Positions 38,817-49,176 of a DNA stretch of 64,000 bases are shown in pieces. The stretch lies in the NCBI GenBank assembly GCA_022496185.1, contig WTXG01000002.1, positions 496,001-560,000 of the forward strand. The letters are read 5' to 3'. The notes beneath the pieces were generated by a model, which saw only the letters and a list, made by a program, of their open reading frames with translations, did no database searches and had not been told where the DNA came from. This stretch comes from Multifurca ochricompacta. Its lineage: Eukaryota > Basidiomycota > Agaricomycetes > Russulales > Russulaceae. Each line of letters begins with the position of its first letter. The stretch's first letter is position 1. The translations under genes and the position numbers were made by a program.

Positions 38817-40819
38817 TCACGAACACAACTCCCATCTCCCGCCATCATCCTCACTGACACACCAAATACGACCGTCATCCCTCAGCCAATCCAAGGCTTC
38901 TTGGACAGCCCATACGTTGACGCGTTTCCATCGGCCATCTCGCGTTAGAAAGTTCGTAATATCATCTCTCGAAGGACCTGGGAGAGGAAGTGGCCTTCGT
39001 CGCGAGATGGCGGGACCTAAAACTGACTTTTCGGCGTCTCCTTTTTGGTATGTCTGCGGGATTGTGAGCGAGCGAATAGCTTGTTCTACCTGCGTTGCGA
39101 GGTACGCAGCAGAAAGAGAAGCATATGCTTCCTCATCTGAAGGAGCATCTGAGAGGTCGTCAACAGAATCAGTTGACTGAGTACAAAGTTTTGAGACCGA
39201 GGGCGATGCAACAATCTCGAATGAGCGGTGTCATCTAGTGGGCTTGAACGATATAACATGCTTGAGTCCGGAGCTTTATAGGGCTTGGAGACAGAAAGAG
39301 CAGGCCCATCCCAGAGAATGATGCTGCCATCTTGATATAGCTTGCGAATAGCCCAGGAAAACAGACGCTTGAATTTCGGAGTAGACCCCTCTGCACTCGA
39401 TGCCAGCGCTTTGCGCTTCCCTGAACGGTCGGGGTTCGCCGCTGTAGACTGAGACTTTCGCGTCTTCTCGCGGCGACGCGCTTCAGCTTCTACGACCCGG
39501 CGCGCTAGGTTTGCGAGTTCAGGGACGCGGATTAGAAATGAGAGTGTGCACCCAATCACGGCCTCCTTTCCGTCACGATAGCCGTAACGTTCAGCGTGCG
39601 AGGCAGGGTGAGACTGGGGTCGAGGCGTATAGGGGTTGTTGGCACGGCGTGATAAACGTGGAGTGCATTCGTGGCATGGAGCCGATCTCCCTTTAGTAGG
39701 TGTCTCGGGTGTTATAGCAGAGGCAACTGAATCCACGTCAGAATCCAAGTCACTATCGTGCGACTGGGGACCGAAATTTAAGTGGCGTAGGTTGTCCATG
39801 AAATGTTTCACGTAGATCCGAAATGTATTTTCCGTGAGGTCACGGCTTCGGAGACGGGACGGGTGGCGAAGCCATACCGGACGCTTTGCGAAAGTTAGCA
39901 AGGAGTTGGGAACAACAAAGTTCGGACATACTGAAGGATCCTCAGAAAGCTTTATGGAACTCGACACGGAAGATGAGGATGTAGTGGAATGAGCACTGGG
40001 TGTTGAGGCGGATGGAAACGAACCAGGGACGGCAGACTTCGGGGTACGTGGGGTGTCCCGTGAGCCAGAAGCAGTGGCACTGGACGAAGGAATAACAAAT
40101 GGACCGGGAAGTGAGTAATAATTCTTGTGCAAAGTAGTGACTTGTCGCCAGTGGTTAAGCTCGTCACACGGGCCTCGAAGTTGTTCTATACGCTTTGTCA
40201 GAAGACCCTCTTTAAATCAAGTCATAGTGCACATGGGATAGGACGGACCAATAGATTCACCGTATATGTCCCTTGAATTCTGCTTCGCGCGGACCCTACC
40301 TTGAACCTTGACAACAGAGCCGACCGGGACGAGCGAAGAAGAGGGTAGCATAGGTTTATGTGTTGGCTCTCGAACCAAAGTGGGGACGCCCTGATCCTCA
40401 CTCGCTTCGTTCTCCGGTAGACCCTGGTCGGTACGAAATGCGCATTCGATGGTGCCGGTTCCGTCATCCACTGTAAATGGATTTTCGGCGTAGTAGCGAC
40501 GGAGGCCGTAGGGCTTACAGATGTAAAGAATACGACGCTCATACTCTGAAACACCAACGATGATGCCAACCAAGGAAACTGACCTGCATGGAACGCGACC
40601 AAGATAATAATAGGGAAGACCTGTCACTTGGAGAATCGGGATGGTATTCAGAGACGAGGAAAATCCGAACATGTGTCCCACCTCCGCCTTCGCTTTCTGA
40701 CATTGAAATGACGTCTTTGATGAAGCAAGGGGCAAAGGCACCTTTGTCCATAAGCCAATTGATGAGTTGTTCTCTGGTGTAATCTTGATACATGCTGTTG
40801 GAGCCATGTTCGATGTCAA
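38817..40819 (-). CDS. STN1: CST complex subunit STN1
   Basis: Binds telomeric single-stranded DNA with CTC1/CDC13 and TEN1 and promotes C-strand fill-in. The OB fold is clear once spliced: APCFIKDVISMSES, an intron, then LPYYYLGRVPCRSVSLVGIIVGV, SEYERRILYI, a 48-nt intron, and LDDGTGTIECAFR. Further on are VPVGSVVKVQGRVRAKQNSRDIYGESI (end of the OB fold) and WRQVTTLHKNYYSLP. The long middle is Ser/Pro-rich; the C-terminal half contains winged-helix-like segments (FKRLFSWAIRKLYQDGSIILWD and EALDWLRDDGRIWCV), as in STN1. The very N-terminus is uncertain: either MAPTACIK with one missing G near 40737-40748, or an ATG at about 40790. The last exon was followed to the stop at 38817. Confidence 0.82.
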
Positions 40820-41007
40820 AACATAAGCTGACGTTGTGTGGGAATAAGAAACAAACTTGAATGGTTGTCTTCCTTGCCACGATGTGGTATCAGTTCAAAG
40901 ATTGAATAGGCGTCATAGTCGTTATTTCATTTCATTAAATTAAGAGGCAAAAGGACAAACGAGAAGGGGAGGGAGGGAGAAACCTGTATCACGTGGCCAT
41001 GTTGTCA

Positions 41008-41943
41008 CTACTGTTCCGAGTCCTTTTTCCTCTTCTCCTCGACTATATCAACGTTATCTATCAGCACACCCTTAAGAATATCGACTCCTTTCTTGCCTCC
41101 CTTTCCGTCTTCTCCTCCGCCTTCATTCGCTTCGGCGATCATATCGTAGATTTCTTGAGAGACATCACCTTGCACGACGATTTCATCGATACCTGCCGCA
41201 TTCTTTGTGACAGAGCCACCTGTCGCAAATCGCTGGGCGAACAGCTTGGCAGCTTTCTTCAGGTCAACACCTACCTGAAGGTTAGAGTAGATCCGGTGTG
41301 CGGAAACAGGTAGCCTAACCGAAGGCCTCAAGACCACGGATTGAAGTTACGAATTTGCGTTTGTTCCGTTCTATTCGTTTTATAACAACCTCAAGAAAGG
41401 TGAGGTAAAGCGAATAAGGGGTGGCAGGCCAATGAAACCTACTTGAGAAGCCTATTGAATCATTGGTTGGGTTGGTGCTCGAAGGAAACCGCGAGAACGC
41501 ACCAATTTCTTTTTTCTGGCTGCATCAGCCTTGGCTTCCGCTTTTGCTTCTTTCTTGGCCGTATCTTCCTCTAGTTTGCTTTGCGCCTCCTGACTTATCG
41601 TTCCAAGCTTGGCTTTGAGAGCCTCTTGAGAATGAATCACGTCCGGACATAAGTGTGAGCTTGATCAAGCTCTAAATTTGAATGCGTACCCTCTGAATAA
41701 AACTTTTCGTACAGGTCAGGACGTTGTGTTTGCAACCATTCTTTACATTTTGAAAGGCTATTGCCGAACTCGCAGTATTCTGGAGGAAAAGTGCAGACTA
41801 AGCAGTCAGGATGGTCAATCAGTCAATCACCGACGATAGAGTACGTTCCAGTGCAAGAGTTTGATCTAACCGCTACAGTAGAACATTTGTACGGGAGGCG
41901 TTGCCCGCTTTTCGATTTGTGTAAAGGTGGTGATATCTGCCAT
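41008..41943 (-). CDS. TMA22: Translation recycling factor TMA22 (DENR/SUI1 domain)
   Basis: Acts with TMA20 (MCT-1) on 40S subunits after termination to release tRNA. Spliced from at least three exons: MADITTFTQIEKRATP, then FYCSVCTFPPEYCEFG, the zinc-binding cysteine cluster typical of DENR, then SKCKEWLQTQRPDLYEKFYSE. A Lys/Glu/Ala coiled linker follows (41520-41640). The C-terminal SUI1/eIF1 fold shows KVVIKRIERNKRKFVTSIRG, LEAFGVDLKKAAKLFAQRFA, TGGSVTKNAAGIDEIVVQGD and DIVEEKRKK. The intron inside the cysteine cluster uses a GTTAGA donor and gives an exact match to the family. Length, about 200 residues, is normal. Confidence 0.9.
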
Positions 41944-42137
41944 GGGATGTTAAGCGATAGCGATTACAATTACAAAAATTACAATTTATTACAATTACAA
42001 TTCGATTCAATTGGTAGGACATCACGTGACACGGGATTACTAGACCTTTCGTCCTCGTCCTCGTCCTCGTCCTCCTTCCCTAGCCCTTTTCCCTTCCGGA
42101 CCCTCGTCGCTTGAGTGACTGTTATTCTCGCCATATC

Positions 42138-42491
42138 TCAGCTTTTGTTTGCTTCTCCCTTGTTGGATACATCATCATAAGGTTCCTCCTTGTCCACCGT
42201 CCTGTATTCCTCAGACTCAACCCCTGCTTGACTAAACTTTCCGGATGGTGCCTCGTGAGGTCTCTGTATCCTATCCGAAGAACCGTCTACCTGATAGGTA
42301 GAAGAGTCAGCTGGGGGAGAACTGTCCGCTTCCTTGAAGTAGGATTCTGCTGAATGTTTGACTCCAGAACCCTCTGAGTTTGAGTAGGAAGAGTCGGAAT
42401 GGGCACTAGACAGGTAGCGAATAGAAATAAGAGAAGTGTTGTTGATATAACGACGAGCGTAACGGGATACACCGGCGAGTTGAAGACGCAT
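42138..42491 (-). CDS. Small conserved protein, probably mitochondrial
   Basis: Uninterrupted frame of about 117 residues. The N-terminus MRLQLAGVSRYARRYINN is basic and hydrophobic without acidic residues, as in mitochondrial presequences, with a plausible cleavage after IRYLSSA. The rest is hydrophilic: Ser-rich, then RPHEAPSGKFSQAG and SEEYRTVDKEEPYDD. This recalls a family of short fungal mitochondrial proteins that share a P-x-E-x-P-S-G ... E-Y-x-T-V motif, but I cannot name it. An upstream ATG in frame lies at 42542. Divergent from the next gene, with about 145 bp between starts. Confidence 0.5.
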   Translation of the reverse strand: MRLQLAGVSRYARRYINNTSLISIRYLSSAHSDSSYSNSEGSGVKHSAESYFKEADSSPPADSSTYQVDGSSDRIQRPHEAPSGKFSQAGVESEEYRTVDKEEPYDDVSNKGEANKS

Positions 42492-42635
42492 TGAGATGAT
42501 GAAATGGTGGTTCACTTGGAAGGAAAAGATCATATTATTCATTTCATTTATTTATTACATCACTCGTACTTAACCTCCGCGAATCTTATTTCATATAAAC
42601 CAACGTAAACCAACGACACACGACAACGACAAGAA

Positions 42636-43804
42636 ATGAGCTTGAAAAGATATTTTACTTCTTCTCTTGATAAAAGACCACAAAAGAAAGTCAAGGAATT
42701 AAACGAACCAGGTTATTCTTTTGTTCTTTTGAACTACCAAGTGGACTATACTTACAATCAACCATCCAACCGCTCGTAGAACTTCCCATCCTCAACGGCG
42801 AACTTTTACCTCTTCTTGACCTTTCCTCACCCTCTCTTTCATCTCATACCTCCATCGTTGAGCATTTTGATACGATTGCCGAACATTTGTTTCAAAGCTC
42901 TTACCTAGTCTGCTGCTCTACCCGACCTGATGGTATCCTAGACGGGAGCTCTACGAATTCCTCGAATTCGAGTTTTATATGATCAAATTCGGTTGTCACC
43001 CCGACCCATACACTCATGACGAAGAAGATCAACGACTATCAGGAGCATGGTAACTCAAGGGTTTTTCTTTTTTTTTTTTATCAGCACGCTACATTAAAAT
43101 TTGGCAGGTACTTTCATCGCGTTCCTCGGCGTGGCTCAGGCCCTTATATACCCTCAGCTGCGGCCAGTTACCGTAGCGGCTCTCGTAAAGGACTTGATTT
43201 GACTATCGGGACTCCCAACTCTTCTAGTCCCCCTTCCTCCCGTCCGATCTCAGTTCGGGGTGGTATACTCCTGCGATCCCTCCGAAGGCACTCAGATTCA
43301 TCTGTCATATCCGGACCTTCCTTACTAGTTGACGAATTGCTGCGAGCGAGCGGGACTTCTAGCATCCCGGAACTTGTCAGCGAAAAATGGCAGGGTGACA
43401 TATCAGCTTTCCGAGCACCTTCCGTCGAAAGTCCTGATTCAAATCTGGTAACTCTCTTCATTGGAAACAAGCAGACGCACACCTCGTCTCAAATGTACCG
43501 ATCTCCACGCATTGGCCTCGATCTCTCTCATCCATCCACGCGTCTCGACCCATCCAACAAGCGCGTGCAATACGTTTCGAAGCCATACAGATACTTCATC
43601 CTTCCACACCTGCTCACCGCAAATGGTCGCGGGCAAACGTTTCTTGGGGTTCACGATCACTGCGTAGACGTGCTTCAAATTTCAAAAAAGCCGTTGCTCG
43701 CAAGCAAAATAGCTAGTTTGACGGGTCTGCAGCCCCAAACTGTCGACAAATACTTGAACGCATACCGAGATGCAGTCGCATCTGGCGATTGGAACATTTC
43801 ATAG
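42636..43804 (+). CDS. Conserved fungal protein of unknown function
   Basis: The product begins MSLKRYFTSSLDKRPQKKVK, a basic leader. Later parts read VELPILNGELLPLLDLSSP and LVCCSTRPDGILDGELYEFL, then YMIKFGCHPDPYTHDEEDQR, an intron (43050-43108), and WYFHRVPRRGSGPY with SGSRKGLDLTIG. Further on are GPSLLVDELL, SPRIGLDLSHPSTR, VSKPYRYFILPHLL and KIASLTGLQPQTVDKYLNAY. The order (HRVPRRG, KGLDLTIG, SPRIGLDLSHP, PYRYF) recalls a fungal family I have seen annotated only as hypothetical. Some of it (KGLD, GPSLLVDE) is vaguely like 3-methyladenine glycosylase, but I do not claim that. One G is missing near 42944-42946. Exon structure before 42780 is unclear. Confidence 0.7.
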
Positions 43805-44585
43805 GGGCTCGCGGAAAAGGCGCATCTGCGTCACCAAAATCTTTCTTACAGCTTGTGGGTGCATTGCGACGCCTTAAGTATGCTGAATAGGTCAACGCCC
43901 TTGCGATCGCGGAAACCCGCTTGGGCACATTCCACGGTACCTCCACCCTAGGGTCTGAGGGCTGTACAATTAGAGGATCAAGTCCGCCCTGGATCTGTAA
44001 ATACTCGCTCCCAAGGATGCTGCCGTAGCGGAGATGCCACGACTTTTCCCCTTGCATGATATATATATATCTTCCTTCATTGAATCTATTAATCCACAAT
44101 TCCCATAGCAGCACACATCATAATCTACGGTCACCCATATTCCAACTATGTCGCACTTCTGAGGACTGCCTGCCTGCCTGCCTGCCGGATGCCTAAGTTG
44201 GGTCAGGCATGCCGGCATTACGGCCAACAAAGACTGCCATTCCCATGGGAAACATAAACTTTGATGGCTTGTAATGTAATTGCGTCCTGCTGAGACTTGT
44301 CCAGGAGGACTTGAAAAAAAGTCTAAAAAAAGAGATGCTTGAAACACGACGAGCCACAGTAAGCATACAAATAAAGTGCGTAAGAGCTGAAGAGGTACAG
44401 CAAAATCGTGATGTCAACCAATGACTTTATATAGTTGTCGGATGGCTCTGTAATCAAGTCACAAATTATGGGTAACGAATGTATTGATGGGGGTGCTTGT
44501 AAGCGAATTAATGTTTGGCAATTAGAGTAACTTTGATCTTTCAACAACATATTGATGAGTGTTCGTGGCCGTATGTATCGCGTCA
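43805..44585. other. Intergenic region, 781 bp, between convergent genes
   Basis: Between two converging genes. It has a (TA)n run near 44060-44068, a (GCCT)n tetranucleotide repeat at 44167-44186 and otherwise unstructured AT-rich sequence. Short antisense ORFs here lack family features. Confidence 0.5.
44167..44186. repeat. (GCCT)n tetranucleotide microsatellite
   Basis: Nearly five perfect GCCT units in the 3' intergenic region. No coding role is visible. Confidence 0.85.
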
Positions 44586-46227
44586 TTACGACCTTAACGG
44601 ACAAGTAAGATGACTGTTGTAAATTCCTTGGAATGCCAAGTGTGATAAATTAGCTGAAAAGGTGTCGTTAAGCGAGCAAGCAAATTTACAGGTACTGAGA
44701 CGTACGAATATTGTCGAGGTTTCCGGGTTTGGCAGGAGTAAAAGGGGGGAACTACTTTGGACCGAAAAACGTGTAAAGGCGGAGATGATGGTCTCGGGAT
44801 GGCTGACTGTCAAGTCATGCCCTCCCCCCTGGATGGTAACGAGTTCTGACTGTAGTAGTTCTTGCATGCGTGCTGCATATTTGTAGGGTACCGTGTTGTC
44901 TGCCGTGCCCTGACACGTATAGGTTAAAGGTGCATACCGGCGCAGGAAGACGACAGTAGCTCACCCAAATGAGTAAAATTTTGCGATTTGACGTGCCTAA
45001 AGCTTCGAATGAGTCCTGCAGGCCACGAATAGGACCATCTCTTAGGAAGAAGCAATGGCTGCATTATATCCTGGGAGATGCGCGGATTGGATGCGCACGA
45101 TCTGCATAAGGGAATTAATCAGTAACATCCTAAGAACTAACGGTGGAGCTACAACGAGCCTCAGACACGGGATCGCTTGATGAAGAATTTGCCAATCGTT
45201 GAAGGTAGAACTGGTAAAGTAAATGGGAGAAAAGGTCAATAACACGAGACGTAATACTGAATTGCACCAACTCGGAAAGGGGCGCTTGACGTTACGGTCT
45301 GAATGAAAGGTGATGACATGAATTTGGTTGTTCTTGACAGGTCTTTGGACTAGGGGGACATTAACGGGATATCGGGTTACAGGGTGCACATCCACATGAT
45401 CAATGACGATACCTCAACTAGCCCAGTCGGTGCGATAAAAGCTACTTTACTATCAACCAAGTCTGGAAAGAAAGAAGTGAATGCTGCCAGAATACCGCCG
45501 CCCTGAACAAGACAGTGAGACGTGGTGAACAACTATGATATCAAAGTGACGCTGACCATAGACACGCCAGCGACGTGCGCTTTGGGCCATTTGACATGCT
45601 GCATGAGCAGAGCAAGTTGAGTGGCATACAAGGAGGCATCATATGTGATCTCAGGGGCGTCCGAATAACCGCGGCCGTATAGATCTATTGACAAGTTAAA
45701 AGTTGGAGCAACCGAGATGAATACACATGCACGCGCACCATATAAAAGGATGCGGTAACCACGGGATGCGAGAGCGGGGGCCACATCCTTCCAAATTAAA
45801 GAAGGGATGGATAAGCCATGAATAAGAACAATCTAATGGTAAGGTGTTCAAAATGAAGAAAAAGATGGCAATAGAGGCCATTAACTACCTTTTTTCCAGC
45901 TACGGGGCCTAATAACCAGTAGCGAACCTGGGGTAGAGGAAATGCCGCGATGGGGTTATCAGAGAAGCAGAGAAGAGCGAGGATGCAAATGGGGATGGAG
46001 AGACGCACTTTGCCGAAGGGGAGGGAAACATATGCGCCGCCAGTATAGAAATCTTCTGGATAGATATCTTTGGCCTTTGTTTCTGGTCCAAGACTAGCTA
46101 GAGACGGGTGGACGCTATATCGTTGAGGGGCGTTTGGGAACTGAGCGAGGAAGTAGGTGATGAGGATCAAAGAGGGGATGAGAAAGAAAGAGAATGTGAG
46201 ACAGTGATGTGGGCTTGTTACGGGCAT
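44586..46227 (-). CDS. Alpha/beta-fold hydrolase, membrane-anchored
   Basis: The N-terminus MPVTSPHHCLTFSFFLIPSLILITYFLAQF carries a signal anchor (only part shown here in motif sense; hydrophobic residues about 10-28). After SLPFGKVRYWLLGPVAGKK comes the core: VLIHGLSIPSLIW (oxyanion HG), DVAPALASRGYRILLYD, LYGRGYSDAP and the nucleophile elbow GVSMGGGILAAF, an intact GxSxGG split by an intron after M. Later are VRIQSAHLPGYNAA, RDGPIRGLQDSFEALG, KILLIWGTADNTVPY (acid) and GGGHDLTVSHPETI (catalytic His). One base is missing near 45041-45050. The middle (45100-45400) has two or three introns that I could not place exactly. The stop after TCPLRS at 44586 is the first in frame; the last 40 residues may instead be an intron. 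Substrate unknown. Confidence 0.78.
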
Positions 46228-46683
46228 ATTAGATGATGGATGAAAGGAGACTTGGAAGCACACACGGCACACGGCACTGGTCAGATGTAAGTAAAGTGAA
46301 GTGAAGGTGAGGCGTGGCGTGGCGTGGCGTAGCGTGGCCGTGGCCGTGGAGTGGTTTGTGGCGCGATGTGGCGTGTGGCGTGTAAGTATAAAGTATAGTA
46401 AAGTGTAAGTTAAGTATATGCGTGGAGCGTGGAATGGAAATGGAAGTATATGCGTGGCTGGCGTGGCCAAGGGGAGGGCCAAAAACCAAAGAGGCCAAAG
46501 AGAGTAAGCGATTCCGTCCCCGTGACCCGTTATGTCTGCGTGAGCACGTGAGGGTGAAGAACGCGTTGACTAACTTTGGCGGTGTTTGGTTCATCTCCTC
46601 TTCTAGGCCAGCCAGGCAGGTGGGCTCGCCATGGTCCTCGTCCTCGATGGCCTCATTCTGACACAGTCTCAGTCTCAGACATC
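46228..46683. other. Shared promoter region with GTGGC repeats
   Basis: 456 bp between divergent genes. Contains GGCGT/GTGGC-type pentanucleotide repeats (46309-46350) and AAGTATA-like repeats at 46380-46420. An ORF reading through it into the hydrolase has repetitive, Thr/Leu/His-rich translation, and I reject it as coding. Confidence 0.55.
46309..46350. repeat. GTGGC-type pentanucleotide repeat
   Basis: Four GGCGT units pass into GGCCGT units in the shared promoter. Imperfect copies continue to about 46382. Confidence 0.75.
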
Positions 46684-48848
46684 ATGCATGGCATCTTTTC
46701 TAATCCTAGTAACAGTAACATTACCTCCTCACCTCAGGAAGCCGTTGGTGGTGATGGTGATGGTGATGGTGATGATGGTGAGAGCGTTACACCTTACAAT
46801 GAACCTTTAGATTATTCGCAGATTGAACTCATGCGAAAGAGGGTTTTGGAATTGGAACTCATTGTATCGAATACTTCCTCACCCTCACGAGAAAAGGAGT
46901 TACTTGAAATGGTGCGCATATTTCCTGAATTGAATTGAATTGAATTCCTAACAAAAAAATAATAATAATAAAAAGGTTATTCGGCTCACATCTGGTCTTC
47001 ACATTCCCGATGTGACCCAACTTTATACACAAGCCAAGACGATACAGCAACTTTGTCGTCAGCGTGATTTTATAATGAATCAAGTTGAAGAGGAACGCGC
47101 TCGCCAGGAAGCCGAAAGGCATAATTTCGATAGACTCACAGAGGCACTGATCTCAAGGCGAAGTCACCCTACTCATTCCACTACCACCACCCCCACCACC
47201 ACCACCACTTACCGTGAAGAGGTTCGTCGTCGGTTCATTCATTCATTCATTCATTCATTCATTCGTCCTTATTAATTTTCTTTACAGGAATTAGAACGTC
47301 AGGTCGCCACTTTGGATGCTGATAATAAAGCTCTTCGTCAAAAGGTCCCTTTTCTCTTCTTTAAAAAAAATATCATCATGCTTAGCTCAATACACACACA
47401 TACTCTAGCTTTCAGAATACCATATAAGAGTACAATCAGTAGAGGCAGAACTTGCTCAACTACGCCCCGTACTCCTTATGCGACCATACGCTCTCACCCA
47501 TAGCTTCCCCCCCTCTCATGATCTTTACTTGCACTCTTCCACTCACAGAAACGACGGCACAAAACGTGTCAAGAGGCGAAAGCAGGGTGACCCTGACCAA
47601 GATGCCACGGAAGAGGAACTTGATAATTCCGCGGCTGCTTCGGCCACTCCCCGCCCCAAACCTAGAGGCGATTACTACCGACGTCGAGATACGGACCAGT
47701 TCGTGGACAACCTGAGGCATAGGAGGCGCGTTCAGAAGAAAAGCGGTGCCACCCTCGCCGATGCACGCGCCGAGCACGTCCTTCTTGCTGCGCGCAAGGT
47801 GGGAAGAGAACGAGCTTGGATCTTGGCTCGATCTGGCCCGATTGGTGGACGTGACAAAGACAAGGACATCAAGAACGACAACGAACAATCCACTGCTACC
47901 CCAAAAACCCCTCGAAAGCACCAGACCGTACCTGTTGGTAACGGCTCTACCACGAGCGTCATTTACTTGAACAGTCCCATCCCTCCGACCGCAGACACTG
48001 CATCAATGGAACACGTGTCGTCCGATTTTTCTCCAGCACAAACGCCTCTCATTTCCCGAAAGTCCACTCGAAATCAGGTGACTCGGGAAAGAATTACCCG
48101 TAACAACCCCCTTAACCCGCTAGATTCCTTGCTCACCGCCGCGTCCACTATCTCAATGATCGAGGGGGATGAGGACGAGGTTGAGGTTGGCGATGGGGAT
48201 GGGGATGTCGACGTTGTCGAGTCAAATACAAAACTTTTTTCGAAAGCACCTATACGACGAATGCCACCAGTAGGTGTCGACAGCCCTGCACCGCCGAAGC
48301 GTAGGCGGTTGGCAAGTAACAGGCCTGCTCGCTCTCTTGCTTCCTCTATGGCCGCTTCCGACGCCAAGGGCGCCACAGGAGGGTCGGGAAGGGCACGCTC
48401 CGGGCTTGACGTTCTTGCTGATCAGGCAGCCGTATTCAGCTCACAGGATCACGACAGTCCCTCTGGTAAGGATAAAGGGAAGGGGAAAGGGAAAGCCAAG
48501 GCGGCTGTCCTTGGCAGCACAGGCACGGGGATGGGAGGAGGAAAGCGGACGCCTGCAGCTGGCGAGTCCGGACGGCAAAAAACTCATCCACAAAATCAAG
48601 CGCCTCAACATAAAACTTCAAGTCCTTCCTCATCTACCGTGCCCGTTACTGTAACAACGTCCGAGGCCGAACGAAAACTATCCTTACCAAAAAGCCCACC
48701 CTCGCGAGTCCCTTCTCCGGCATCCGTTCACTCACCTTGTAGTGACACACCTCAAGGCACAGTGACAGTTCCACCTAAAGGCGGACAAAATATCTCATTA
48801 GCTGGCTCCCCACGGACAAATAGTTCCGCTGTCAAAGGGGCAACCTAG
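46684..48848 (+). CDS. Coiled-coil, low-complexity nuclear-type protein, function unknown
   Basis: Opens with a Ser/Asn-rich leader and a Gly-Asp run, then a leucine-rich coiled coil (ELMRKRVLELELIVSN, TIQQLCRQRDFIMNQVEEER, ELERQVATLDADNKALRQK) across four short exons. The large last exon (47478-48848) codes basic and Ser/Pro-rich sequence: KRVKRRKQGDPDQ, FVDNLRHRRRVQKKSG, then Asp/Glu-Val and Lys-Gly runs and many SP/TP sites. PPKRRRLASNRPARS resembles a nuclear localisation signal. No domain recognised; the coiled coil plus Ser/Pro tail suggests a scaffold or transcription-linked protein, which is only a guess. One intron carries an (ATTC)n repeat. Confidence 0.7.
47235..47264. repeat. (ATTC)n microsatellite within an intron
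   Basis: About seven ATTC units in the intron between the second coiled-coil exon and the exon starting ELERQVATL. Makes this intron variable in length. Confidence 0.85.
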
Positions 48849-49176
48849 CAAGTGTGTGTTTACATGTAATCTTGTGCACTTGTATCTCCTTGTAGGATCT
48901 AGTCTCTTTATTTTACTTATGTATTTTGCGAAGCTCATGGGCGTCTGTGTCAACCAGTCCTTGTATGAGGTGGGGATGAGGATAAGAGGCTGTCCTTATG
49001 GCAACATTTCATATTCCTTGAGCGCCCTTCTTTTGTTTTCTTTTCAGTGTTCGGTGTTCAGTGTATAAAATCACCCTCTGGTAACATGGTAACTTTGACT
49101 CAAGCAGCACGCTTTCAGAGTATATATCCTTGCCTGACCGTAGTCTCTCTTCTCAAAGCTCGATGCGATGTACGAT
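48849..49176. other. Intergenic region upstream of the WW-domain gene
   Basis: 328 bp following the coiled-coil gene stop. Thymine-rich around 49020-49055. It probably holds the promoter and possibly an upstream exon of the WW gene. Confidence 0.45.

Noticed and set aside
43168..43482. Minus-strand ORF opposite the 42.6-kb gene
   Set aside because: Composition follows from the sense strand; the sense frame has conserved blocks, this one does not.
45796..46482. Extension of the hydrolase upstream of 46227
   Set aside because: The extra 85 residues are repetitive Thr/His/Leu from the GTGGC repeats; the ATG at 46227 gives a normal signal anchor.
44167..47264. CRISPR-like or attachment-site repeats
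   Set aside because: The repeats are simple microsatellites without spacers; the window is eukaryotic.
47460..47921. Minus-strand 153-residue ORF opposite the coiled-coil gene
   Set aside because: It lies exactly antisense to the long last exon, has no domain, and its composition mirrors the Ser/Pro/Arg-rich coding strand.
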